NCBI GenBank assembly: GCA_028874985.1
Contig: JAPPGI010000212.1
Span: 1 to 50,256 of the forward strand
Direction of reading: 5' to 3'
Length of the DNA: 50,256 nucleotides
From: Gemmatimonadota bacterium
GTDB taxonomy: Bacteria > Gemmatimonadota > Gemmatimonadetes > Longimicrobiales > Gaopeijiaceae
The notes under the pieces are model-generated. The model was not told where the DNA came from, did not search any database, and saw only the letters and a program-made list of their open reading frames with translations. This document shows, one piece after another, positions 8,428 to 15,777 of the stretch; within the stretch, counting starts at the first letter, position 1; the number at the start of each line of letters is the position of its first letter. Position numbers and translations under genes: made by a program.

Positions 8428-10876
8428 GGTGTCTTGTCCTTTGTTGGGTTGGTTGGGGTGGGATGCGCCGGGCTCGCGAGCACTTCGAGCGCCCGCGCCA
8501 GGCCGTGCTTCGCCACGACCTCGGCGCGCTTCTCGGCGTCCAGCGGCGACGACGTGTAGAGCCAGTAGCTCTCCGGATCGACTTCGAGCCGCAGCACCGC
8601 CGCCTCGTCCGGGCGGCGGAGATACAGTTCGCGCTTCGGCGTGAGTTCGCGGATGCGCGCCACCTCCGACACGTTCAGCCGGAAGAGTGTCCCGACCTCC
8701 TCGGGCAACTCGGGGTTGGCGAGGAAGAGCTTGGTCGGCACCGACTCCAGCAGCGCCGATGCGCCGGGCGTCCCGGTCACGTCCACCGCCGACTGCGTCG
8801 CGAGCACCAGCGCGGCGTTCTTCTTCCGCCACGTCTTCGCCGCCTCGGCCAGGTAGGCGAGCACCGAAGGGTCAGCCAGGTAGCGCCACGCCTCGTCCAC
8901 AACCATCAGCTTGAGCCGCGCCGTCTCGGCCGGGTCCTCGATCTCCAGCCGCATCCGCTCCAGCAGGTACGAGAGCGCGGCCTCGCACAGGTCGGCGTGC
9001 TCGGCCGCGCCCGCCAGGTCGATCACTTGCCAGTCCCGGAACTCGATGTCCGCCCCGTCGCTCGGGGCGTTGTCGAAGTAGGTGCCCCACGCTCCGCCTT
9101 CGGTCCAGCGGCTCAGGGCGGGCCACATCGCCGACGGCAACGAACCCGCCAGCACGCCGAGGGTCCGCCGTCCCCGGTCGAACGCGTACAGGTCCTCGAC
9201 CCTTGTCCGGATCTCGGTCGTGTCAGCCCCGCCCGGCTCGTATCCGCCGAGCCTTAGCAGGCGCAGCACCCAGCCGGTCAGGAACTGGAAGGTGCGCGTG
9301 GTGGGCGGCAGAGCGAACGGCTGGAGTTTGAGGCCGGATTCCGCGTCGCCCGGCGTGAGCTCCAGGTAGGAGCCCCCGAGGAACCGGGTCAGCCAGCGGT
9401 ACGACCCGCCCAGGTCCAGGATCAACACGCGCGGGCCGTACTTGAGCGCTTCGACCAGGAGGAAGTTCAAGGCAAAGCTCTTGCCCGATCCCGTCGCGCC
9501 CAGGATCAGCGTGTGGCCCACGTCGCCACAGAACAGGTCGTAGTGGTACGCGGTGCGCCACGGGGTCTCCAGCACCGCGAGGGACTCGCGCCGAAGATGC
9601 CCGCTGCCTGCGGACCCCTTGGGCGGCCCGAACACGGGCGCGAGGCACGCGGCGAGCCCGGCCGACACCACGACGCCGCGCACCTGACGCCTGCGCGGCT
9701 GGGCCGGGAGCCGCGAGAACCAGACCGGGAGTTGGCCGAAGCCCTCCCGGACCACCTTAGCGTCGTGCGCGGCGAACAGACGGCGCACATCGCCGTCCAA
9801 CCGCTCGATCTCGGCCAGATCGCCGTGCAGCGCCACGGTCAGCGACGCCTCGCCGTAGGCCACGCCGTCCGCCTCAAGCTCGACGAGCGCGGAGCCCAGC
9901 CGGTCCGACTCCGCAGCCGCGGCCGAATCGACCATCGCAGACGCCGTGCCCTCGGTCTCGCGCGCGTGCGCCATCATCGAGTAGCGCCGCGAGAAGTAGT
10001 GGCGCTGCGCGCCTCGGATCCGGCGGCGCGCCTTCTCGACCGTCCAGGGCCGCCATTCGAGCGAGACGGTCAGCACCGCGTCCAGGCAGTACAGCTCGCG
10101 AAGGAGGTTCGCGTACGCCTGGCCGGGCGGGGACAGCAGCGAATACAGGATCACCGGCTCGCCGTCGAGCCGGAGATGACTGCGTTCGGCTTCAAGCTCC
10201 GAGAGCGCGAGCCGCCAGTTCATGCCGCTGCCCGTCGCCCCGTCCCACGGCGTGCCCGGGCGGTTGACGAGTTCGGAGAGAAGGCGCGACCCGCCGCGCG
10301 CATCGAGCAGTTCGACGGGCGTGTGCTCGGCCACGAGCGCGCGCCCCGCGTCCACCATCGCCCGCAAGCGCCCGGCCGCGGCCTCGATCTCCGAGGCAGG
10401 GTAGGTCGGCGCCGTCCTGCTCCGGCGGCGCTTCCACAATCTTGCGATCCGGGAGACCGAGCGGGAACCCGCGGCAACCGGTCGGAGGCCGGGGTTCTGC
10501 GACCAGACGACATAGGCGTCGAGCGCCTGCACGCGCTTGCCAAGGAACGCCCGGCGGTTCCGTCCCGAGACCGCCGCGATGTCCGAACCGTGCGGCCCCG
10601 CTTCGTGGTCTACAGAAACGGGGCGGCGGAGCAGCTGGAAGTACAGTCGCGCATCGGGTCCAGCCCGGAAAGCAGCCGCTGCCAGAGGCCCAAGACGCGG
10701 TCGATCTGCTCCGGCGTGCGACCGTCCGTCACTGCGGGCCGGATCCGGCCCGCCGCGATCAGCTCCCCCGAGCGGGTCAGGCAGGTGCGGCCGTCATCGA
10801 GCCAGCCCCAATAGGGAAGCTCCTCGGCCAGCGAACCGGCCGCCGCGTAGGCCCGGAGTTCCTCGACGACTCTCAC
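8424..10876 (-). CDS. trbE: VirB4/TrbE conjugal transfer ATPase (frameshifted)
   Basis: VirB4 is the large cytoplasmic ATPase energising pilus biogenesis. Two frames must be joined to read it: 10876 to about 10655, then the second frame to 8424, together about 817 residues, normal for TrbE. Walker A ILGATGSGKSFALN lies near residue 460 and Walker B LMVVDEAWRYLAD near residue 657. At 10651-10660 one base appears to be missing: the first frame ends LSGLDP and the second resumes DARLYFQLLRRP. The GTG start at 10876 overlaps the TrbD stop as GTGA. Either the element is transfer-defective or this is an assembly indel; the clean sequence on both sides favours the latter. Confidence 0.9.
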
Positions 10877-11178
10877 TTCGAGTCCCTCCGGATGCGCAGA
10901 TGCCAGGGCTCGTCCGCCCACTTGCCCGGATCGTACCGGGCCGGGTAGCGCGCCGCCGCGCGGAGGACGGCGAGCATGGCCGGATCCCTCCGGCCCGCGA
11001 GCCAGCCCGCGCCGTAGCAGGAGGCGAACACCACGCCGCCCGCCATCAGCGAAGCCGTCGCGTTCCACACCGCGAGCGCGAGCGTCGCGCCCAGCAGGAA
11101 CAGCCGCCGCTCCACGCCCAGGACCGTCAGGGGACGGTTGAGCGCCGCGTAGCCCGCCCAGCGCCTCAAGTCCCGCAT
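10873..11178 (-). CDS. trbD: VirB3/TrbD transfer protein
   Basis: Small protein of about 101 residues with the TrbD/VirB3 pattern: an N-terminal RRWAGYAALNRPLTVLGVER stretch, then two adjacent hydrophobic segments (LFLLGATLALAVW and GGVVFASCYGAGWLAG) and a basic C-terminal tail. It helps anchor VirB4 at the membrane. The ATG at 11178 forms a TGATG junction with the TrbC stop; an alternative ATG at 11190 would add four residues. Confidence 0.85.
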   Translation of the reverse strand: MRDLRRWAGYAALNRPLTVLGVERRLFLLGATLALAVWNATASLMAGGVVFASCYGAGWLAGRRDPAMLAVLRAAARYPARYDPGKWADEPWHLRIRRDSK

Positions 11179-11453
11179 CAGAACAGCCACGCCAGGAAGT
11201 TCACCGCGCCCACCGCCATCCCGATCCCGAAGATGATACCGGCCAGCGTGCGCTTGCTCCCGCCCTCGCCGAACGCGAACATCAGACCGCCCACCACGAT
11301 CGCGATCAGCGACAGCCCGCGCGCGATCGGTCCCGTGAACTGCCGCTCAAGCTCCGCCACCGCGTCCACCCACGGACTCGTCCCCTGCGCCATCAGCACG
11401 GTCGGCGTGAGCAGCCAAAGGGCGGCCCACAAGGTCGTCAACAACGTTCTCAT
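11178..11453 (-). CDS. trbC: VirB2/TrbC pilin-like protein
   Basis: A 91-residue exported protein. A signal sequence ends near LMAQG. Two hydrophobic helices follow (ARGLSLIAIVVGGLMFAFG and TLAGIIFGIGMAVGAVNFLA), separated by a short polar loop EGGSKR, the standard VirB2/TrbC pilin layout. It would form the conjugative pilus. The ATG at 11453 overlaps the stop of the upstream regulator as ATGA and is preceded by an A/G-rich stretch (aaaagagATG), so regulator and pilus operon are translationally coupled. Confidence 0.88.
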   Translation of the reverse strand: MRTLLTTLWAALWLLTPTVLMAQGTSPWVDAVAELERQFTGPIARGLSLIAIVVGGLMFAFGEGGSKRTLAGIIFGIGMAVGAVNFLAWLF

Positions 11454-12001
11454 CTCTTTTTCCTTTTTCTCTCTGAAGGGGTCAGTAGGCGACGATCTCC
11501 GCGCCGCCCGGGGCGGTCCGCCATCCGCTCGCGGAACCACGCCTCCAACTCCGACTCGATGAAGCCCACGTTCCGCGTTCCCAACCGAACCGCCTGCGGG
11601 AACCGTTCCGCGACCCGCCACTCGTAGATCGTGGTCCGCGACAGGCCCGTGCGGGCCATGACCTCCGGCAATCGCAGAATCCGGGTCGGCGCTCTCGTTC
11701 TCTCATTTCTCGGCTGATCGGGCGTTCCTGTGCTCTTCTTCGTTCTCCTCGGCTCTCTCGATGGCTTCCGGTACCGGGGACGGTTGGGCGGATCGCGCGC
11801 GCCGCCCGAGCCCCTTTCGTGGTCTGCGATGAACGCCAGAACCCGGTCCGCCATCCGCAGCGTCAGCGAGCGGCCACCCTCCATCTGGCTGATCAGGTTC
11901 CGGTCGCCGACCGCCTTCAGGCCGAACGTCGTCGGCCCCATGCCCGTGTCTTCGAGGAACGCGCTAATCCGTGATCTGACATACTCTTCCAGCGTTTCCA
12001 T
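11450..12001 (-). CDS. Two-domain regulator: XRE-like N-terminus plus AlpA/excisionase-type HTH
   Basis: Predicted 183 residues. The N-terminal part (about 1-55, ending in an HTH-like stretch GLKAVGDRNLISQMEGGRSL) resembles a lambda-repressor-type helix-turn-helix. A basic linker follows. Then comes an AlpA/MerR-type excisionase helix-turn-helix (RLPEVMARTGLSRTTIYEW, then a FIESELEAWF wing-helix). AlpA-type proteins often control integrase or excision in mobile elements. Its stop overlaps the TrbC start as ATGA, so it probably heads and regulates the transfer operon. The ATG at 12001 was chosen because the frame upstream is Pro/Gly/Arg-rich without homology. Palindromes at 12041-12056 and 12065-12072 lie just upstream as possible operators. 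Confidence 0.8.
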   Translation of the reverse strand: METLEEYVRSRISAFLEDTGMGPTTFGLKAVGDRNLISQMEGGRSLTLRMADRVLAFIADHERGSGGARDPPNRPRYRKPSREPRRTKKSTGTPDQPRNERTRAPTRILRLPEVMARTGLSRTTIYEWRVAERFPQAVRLGTRNVGFIESELEAWFRERMADRPGRRGDRRLLTPSERKRKKR

Positions 12002-12040
12002 GACCGAACGCTGAAAGCCCCTCCGCAAGCCCGTCAATCC

Positions 12041-12072
12041 GTCGGAAATATCCGACTTGTTCGGGAACGTTC
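12041..12072. promoter_or_regulatory. Candidate operator palindromes upstream of the element regulator
   Basis: GTCGGA-AATA-TCCGAC at 12041-12056 is a perfect dyad, and GAACGTTC at 12065-12072 is a second short palindrome. They lie 40-70 bases upstream of the regulator start, where autoregulation is common. Binding is inferred, not shown. Confidence 0.4.
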
Positions 12073-12191
12073 GAGGAGGTTCAGCAGCGCCTCCAGCCCA
12101 GAACACGCCGCCGCCAGCGGCTCGAAAAACTCCCCCGTGGGTCTGCGAGACAGGCCCCGTGCGACACCCTCGCAGCTTCAATGGAATTCCG

Positions 12192-12239
12192 CGGCAAGAC
12201 CGAATGCTCGATCGCACAGTCGAGCGAGAGCAGGCGGCG
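12192..12239 (-). pseudogene. Relic of the winged-helix transfer gene
   Basis: On the minus strand this stretch encodes GRRLLSLDCAIEHSVLP, closely matching RRLLSLDYVIEHADLP of the intact gene at 2774-3703. The two DNA stretches (12192-12239 and about 3330-3380) also agree at most positions. No open frame of useful length surrounds it, so it is a leftover of a duplication or of a related element. Confidence 0.5.
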
Positions 12240-12323
12240 TCCGTGACGGGACGGCAGGGGCACTGCCATCGCGCGGGGGTGTGCCGATCCCGTCTGTGGA
12301 CCCACGGCCGGCCCAGCCCGGCA

Positions 12324-12365
12324 CGGAATCCAACACACGGAATCCGACAGACGGAATCCGACAGA
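12324..12365. repeat. 14-bp tandem repeat, three copies
   Basis: The unit CGGAATCCGACAGA occurs at 12338-12351 and 12352-12365, with a diverged first copy (CGGAATCCAACACA) at 12324-12337. It ends immediately before the promoter of the cysteine-rich protein gene. It could be an iteron-like or regulatory binding array. Confidence 0.6.
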
Positions 12366-12368
12366 CAG

Positions 12369-12397
12369 TTGCGCTAGACGCGCTGGCAACATATTAT
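12369..12397 (+). promoter_or_regulatory. Sigma70-like promoter of the cysteine-rich protein gene, copy 1
   Basis: TTGCGC (12369-12374), 17 bases, then TATTAT (12392-12397). The same architecture (TTGCGC, 17 bases, TATCAT) precedes the paralogous gene at 15157-15185, so the promoter was duplicated with the gene and kept. Confidence 0.6.
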
Positions 12398-12448
12398 TCT
12401 CCATGTTCCGGTTTCCGTCTCATCGGTCTTCTCACAAGGAGTTCTAAG

Positions 12449-12712
12449 ATGCTGTCCCGTTCCCCTCGCTTGAGGTTCCTCGCTTTGGTCCTACTCGCCG
12501 GAGCCGCCTTCCTCACGCCACCCGCCTCTGCGGACGCAGCCGCCCCGATGCGCTGTTTCGTCTGCTTCCCCTCAAACGTCTGTTCCCTCTCCGACCCCCT
12601 CCAGCACTCGCTGTGCGGCGCCTACTGTGGCGCAGGCCGGATCTCTCTCGGTTGCAGCACCGAGTACCCGGGCTGCATTCACTGCTCGGACGATCTGTTG
12701 CCACCCAGGTAG
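12449..12712 (+). CDS. Small exported protein with eight cysteines, copy 1
   Basis: An 87-residue protein with a Sec signal peptide (LRFLALVLLAGAAFLTPP, cleavage near ASA or ADA). The mature part is about 55-58 residues with eight cysteines, beginning MRCFVCFPSNVC and continuing CGAYCGAG, GCSTEYPGCIHC. An AGGAG site sits just before the ATG. The even number and close spacing of cysteines suggest disulfide bonding in the periplasm or outside. A DsbA-like oxidoreductase gene (start 12745) and a propeller lipoprotein gene follow in the same direction, suggesting one functional module. About 70 of 87 residues match the second copy at 15237. No family is recognised; structural, signalling or toxin-like roles are all possible. 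Confidence 0.8.
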   Translation: MLSRSPRLRFLALVLLAGAAFLTPPASADAAAPMRCFVCFPSNVCSLSDPLQHSLCGAYCGAGRISLGCSTEYPGCIHCSDDLLPPR

Positions 12713-12744
12713 CCGGAACAGCCAACTTGGAGGGGTAGCGAGCC

Positions 12745-13452
12745 GTGCGTGAGCGTAGTCGAATCCAGACGCTTGGTGACGTTACGTTCGTCTTGGCGTG
12801 CGTGGCTATCGTGGTGGCGGTGGTAGTTCGTGAGGTCCGCCGACCTGCACCCGCTACCGTATCGGGTCCACCGGCGCGGTATCTCACTCAGTGGCATGCC
12901 CTGCTAGAAAAGGCCGTCATAATCGGTCCCGAAGGGGCAGATGTCTACGTTGTCGAGTTCGGTGATCTTCAGTGCCCGGCGTGTCGCACATTCCATCGAA
13001 CTCTTCGCCAAGCTATGGCAACGTACCCGAACACAGTCGCGTTCGCATTCCTCCACTTCCCCCTACCTCAACATCCTCTGGCCGTTCCCAGTGCCCATGC
13101 CCTTGAATGTGCCGATGCACAAGATGCAGCGGATTCCTTCATCGATGTTCTCTATGCCAAGCAGGATTCTCTCGGCCTGAAGGACTGGGACTCTTTCGCC
13201 ATCGAAGCCAATGTGCCAGAACCACAACGTCTAGCTGACTGTATTGCCGACCACCAACCGCCTGACCGCGTGACCGAGGGTCAACAACTGGGATCAATAC
13301 TCGGGATACAATTTACACCAACGGTCCTTGTCAACGGCTGGTGGTTTCCCGCTCCACCAGATAGTACCACACTGGTCAACGCAATCCAAGCCATTGTTGA
13401 GGGGCGATCCCCCTTTGAGAATTACGAGGTCAATGACGCTGGCTTGCGCTGA
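12745..13452 (+). CDS. Membrane-anchored DsbA-like thiol-disulfide oxidoreductase
   Basis: Predicted 235 residues. One N-terminal membrane anchor (about residues 10-28, LGDVTFVLACVAIVVAVVV) is followed by a DSBA/thioredoxin-fold domain with the active-site motif C77-P-A-C80 in VEFGDLQCPACRTFH. A cis-proline TPT follows (Pro192) in IQFTPTVLVNG. Two further cysteines lie in the helical insert. It would act on the periplasmic side as a disulfide oxidase or isomerase. The GTG at 12745 is preceded by GGAGGGG with 9-base spacing. It lies 32 bases after the cysteine-rich protein gene, the obvious candidate substrate, and 10 bases before the propeller lipoprotein. A decayed copy of its start follows the second cysteine-rich gene. 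Confidence 0.85.
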   Translation: MRERSRIQTLGDVTFVLACVAIVVAVVVREVRRPAPATVSGPPARYLTQWHALLEKAVIIGPEGADVYVVEFGDLQCPACRTFHRTLRQAMATYPNTVAFAFLHFPLPQHPLAVPSAHALECADAQDAADSFIDVLYAKQDSLGLKDWDSFAIEANVPEPQRLADCIADHQPPDRVTEGQQLGSILGIQFTPTVLVNGWWFPAPPDSTTLVNAIQAIVEGRSPFENYEVNDAGLR

Positions 13453-13462
13453 TACGGGCGAT

Positions 13463-14665
13463 ATGACCGCTCTTCGTGTCCCGCGCCCGAAGTGGGTCAG
13501 CTTGTCGATGGTGTTTGTTGGGAGCGTAATCTCTTGTTCTGACGGTCGCTTGGAGGGGTTGCCGACGCAACAAGAGCCGGTCGTGAGTATTTCGGGTGAC
13601 GACCGAATGCTCTCGGGCGCCCCGACCATTGTCTATTCGGTTGGACGACAGGAAGGTGAGGATTGGGAAGTCCTGCATAGCGTACGCGGTGTTGTTTTTG
13701 ATGATGAGAACAAGCTCTACATCCTTGATGGTCAGCATCGGGTTCTTGTTTTCGACACGGCAGGTCAGCTTGTGCGCCAGTTTGGACATGAGGGTGACGG
13801 TCCCGGTGAGTTCCGGTTTCCCCGCCATTTGGCAGTAACTGCCCAGGGCCACATTGTCGTTGACGACGCCCGCCATCGTAGTTGGATAGTATTTGCTTCT
13901 GATGGACGGTATCTTCATGCCATTCCCTGGCGCATCTTTCAAGCCGGTACGCTCACCGTTGATCCATCTTACGGCGGGCTCCAAGGGAGTCCACTCGGGG
14001 GCCTGGTGTCTCTCAGTGGCGGCTACCCGCTAGCCGATAGCACGTTTTCGTCTGTTTTTCGGCACTCATTGGATGATGGGAACACCGCGACAGAGCTTTA
14101 CACATTGCCGGTAACAGACTATGTGTCCGTTACGACTGGTGGAGGTACGGTCATACGATCGCCGGAATACCGGGCAATACCGCGTTTTGCGATGTTACCA
14201 GACGGCGCAGTCGTTGTACAACACGAATACGACTACATAGTTCGGATCGTCGATTCCGCAGGAAGGGAGAGTTTTAGAATCGAGCGACCGCTTCAAGCGA
14301 GAGAAGTCACGGAACGAGATCGCCGGGAGTGGCAACGACGAGAGGATCAACGACTAGAGCGTATTGGGCTTGGGGATTTCCCGCCGGTGCCTTACGACGT
14401 ACCGTTTGCGAGGTTCATGTCGGTTGTGACCGGCTTGCGCACAGATCCTACGGGACGCATTTGGATCCGACGAAGACGAGACGATGGAGCTGAGGACGGT
14501 CTAATTGATATAGTTGGCCGTTTAGGAAATTACGTTGGGACGCTGGAGAATCAGCGAATGCCTGTGGCGATTGGCGGCTCGGGATTTGTCGCGTTCCATG
14601 AAGTTGATCAATTAGGGGTGGAGCGCGTGGTGGTGCGTCGATTACCTGCGTCATGGTATCGTTGA
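13463..14665 (+). CDS. 6-bladed beta-propeller lipoprotein
   Basis: Predicted 400 residues. The N-terminus ends in a lipobox-like VISC (SMVFVGSVISCSDG), so it is probably lipid-anchored. The body has repeated propeller blades: GVVFDDENKLYILDGQ..VLVFDTAGQLVRQFG, then the signature GEGPGEF-type loop (here GDGPGEFRFPRHLAV) and later blades ending VVRRLP. The ATG at 13463 gives the shortest plausible export signal and lies 10 bases after the DsbA-like stop. Third gene of the cysteine-protein / oxidoreductase / propeller module. Codon use is more A/T-rich than the transfer genes, consistent with a separate origin for this cargo. Confidence 0.85.
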   Translation: MTALRVPRPKWVSLSMVFVGSVISCSDGRLEGLPTQQEPVVSISGDDRMLSGAPTIVYSVGRQEGEDWEVLHSVRGVVFDDENKLYILDGQHRVLVFDTAGQLVRQFGHEGDGPGEFRFPRHLAVTAQGHIVVDDARHRSWIVFASDGRYLHAIPWRIFQAGTLTVDPSYGGLQGSPLGGLVSLSGGYPLADSTFSSVFRHSLDDGNTATELYTLPVTDYVSVTTGGGTVIRSPEYRAIPRFAMLPDGAVVVQHEYDYIVRIVDSAGRESFRIERPLQAREVTERDRREWQRREDQRLERIGLGDFPPVPYDVPFARFMSVVTGLRTDPTGRIWIRRRRDDGAEDGLIDIVGRLGNYVGTLENQRMPVAIGGSGFVAFHEVDQLGVERVVVRRLPASWYR

Positions 14666-14697
14666 GTGGCTCTTCACCTTTTCTGGTGGGCGGCTGA

Positions 14698-14886
14698 TCA
14701 CGAAGGGAGGCTATTGGGGTAGAGGTCGAGGCCTCCGAGATGGAGGCGTTTCGCGAAGCGTTTCCGGTTGCGAAGGCTGCGGCTACGCACCTTGGACGGT
14801 CTTGACCCGGCTGTTGAAGTCCTTCGGACGGACCGTTGGTCGCACGCAAATGATGGCGTTTGACGATTGCCTCGGAGATGGGTCAC
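14698..14886 (-). pseudogene. Transposase C-terminus relic (ISL3-like)
   Basis: On the minus strand two frames must be joined. One reads ATNGPSE and FNSRVKTVQGA before a stop; the other continues SRSLRNRKRFAKRLHLGGLD and LYP. Together they resemble the C-terminal end of ISL3-type transposases (TNG..E..N...K, then RN..RF and HLGGLDLYP). Frameshifted and truncated, so inactive. Family assignment is from memory of the motif. Confidence 0.45.
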
Positions 14887-15156
14887 GGAACCGAGGCCGT
14901 GGTACTCGAATCGGACGGAGGGTCCGGCGCACGTAAGGCGGAGGTGCGGTGGGACGTGCGGTCGGTGAGCTCGAAGTCCACCGGCGCGGTTGAGTTCCCG
15001 GAAGCGGCGAAGCTAGTCTAGGTGAGCCTGCGAGCCCGTTCGGTGCGAAGTGTCACGATCATCCTCCAATGATGTCTTCGCCCCGGACTTCAGGCTCACA
15101 TCTCCCGCTGGCAACGCGAATCCCATTCAGGCTTGTCGTTGGAATCGAACATGCAG

Positions 15157-15185
15157 TTGCGCTAGACGCGCCGGTGACATATCAT
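15157..15185 (+). promoter_or_regulatory. Sigma70-like promoter of the cysteine-rich protein gene, copy 2
   Basis: TTGCGC (15157-15162), 17 bases, TATCAT (15180-15185), matching the promoter of the first copy in sequence and spacing. Confidence 0.55.
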
Positions 15186-15236
15186 TCTGTGTTCGGTTTC
15201 CCCTCTTCATCGGCCCGCTCGGAAAGGAATTGCAAT

Positions 15237-15500
15237 ATGCTGTCCCACTTCCCTCGCCTCAGGTTCCTCGCCCTGTTCCTCCTCGCCGGAGCCGCCTTCC
15301 TGACGCCGCCCGTCTCTGCGGACGTAGCCGCCCCGATGCGCTGTTTTATCTGCTTCCCCGAAGACATCTGTTCCCTCCCTGACCCCTACCAGCACTCGTT
15401 CTGCGGAGCTTATTGTGGTGCAGGCCGGATCTCTCACGGTTGCAGCACCGAGTACCCCGGCTGCATTCAGTGCTCGGGCTTTCTGTTGCCACCTGGGTAA
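15237..15500 (+). CDS. Small exported protein with eight cysteines, copy 2
   Basis: Paralog of the 12449 gene: 87 residues, same signal peptide and all eight cysteines kept (MRCFICFPEDIC, CGAYCGAG, GCSTEYPGCIQC). Differences cluster in the loops between cysteines, which suggests selection on the scaffold. An AAAGGAA site precedes the ATG. Downstream sequence is homologous to the first locus but the oxidoreductase gene has decayed, so this copy would have to rely on the intact DsbA-like protein at 12745. Confidence 0.8.
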   Translation: MLSHFPRLRFLALFLLAGAAFLTPPVSADVAAPMRCFICFPEDICSLPDPYQHSFCGAYCGAGRISHGCSTEYPGCIQCSGFLLPPG

Positions 15501-15531
15501 GGCGGATAGCCAACCCTGGAGGGACCAGCGA

Positions 15532-15610
15532 GCTGTGCGTGGCCATTAGGCGAGTCCAGAATCTTTGGCGATGTCGCGTTCGTCATGGCGTCCGCGCTTG
15601 CCGACGTGAA
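15532..15610 (+). pseudogene. Decayed start of a second DsbA-like gene
   Basis: The DNA after the second cysteine-rich gene aligns with 12720-12810: GGAGGGACCAGCGAGC.GTGCGTG, then CGAGTCCAGA, GTCGCGTTCGTC.TGGCGT. An in-frame TAG and small indels break the frame right after the GTG, and similarity ends near 15610. It is therefore a truncated remnant that shows the duplication included the oxidoreductase. Confidence 0.6.
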
Positions 15611-15777
15611 TACAGCCGAAAGGCCGCCCACGGAGAGCGAGGGCGGCGCGCTGGAGCAGGCCCCGGCCCGCCTGCCCCTTGAGGTTGAGAATGGACTGCT
15701 CCATGTGATGGCCGAAGGAGGGCCGACCCCGGATCGCGCCATCCACCCAATAGCGTGTTGCGGGTAAGGATCATGGG

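Larger units (their letters stand above)
12002..12448. other. Divergent control region between the transfer operon and the cysteine-rich protein gene
   Basis: No intact gene. It contains two palindromes next to the regulator start, GTCGGA-AATA-TCCGAC (12041-12056) and GAACGTTC (12065-12072). It also holds a short relic of the transfer-operon winged-helix gene (12192-12239), three tandem copies of a 14-base unit (12324-12365) and the promoter of the 12449 gene (12369-12397). Confidence 0.6.
14666..15236. other. Degenerate region with transposase relic and duplicated promoter
   Basis: No intact gene. The left part carries a minus-strand transposase remnant (about 14698-14886). The right end (15154-15236) carries the duplicated promoter and leader of the second cysteine-rich protein gene, beginning with a 17-base match to 12366-12382. 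Confidence 0.6.

Noticed and set aside
12324-12365. Short tandem repeats as a CRISPR array
   Set aside because: Units are 14 bases with no spacers and no cas genes nearby.
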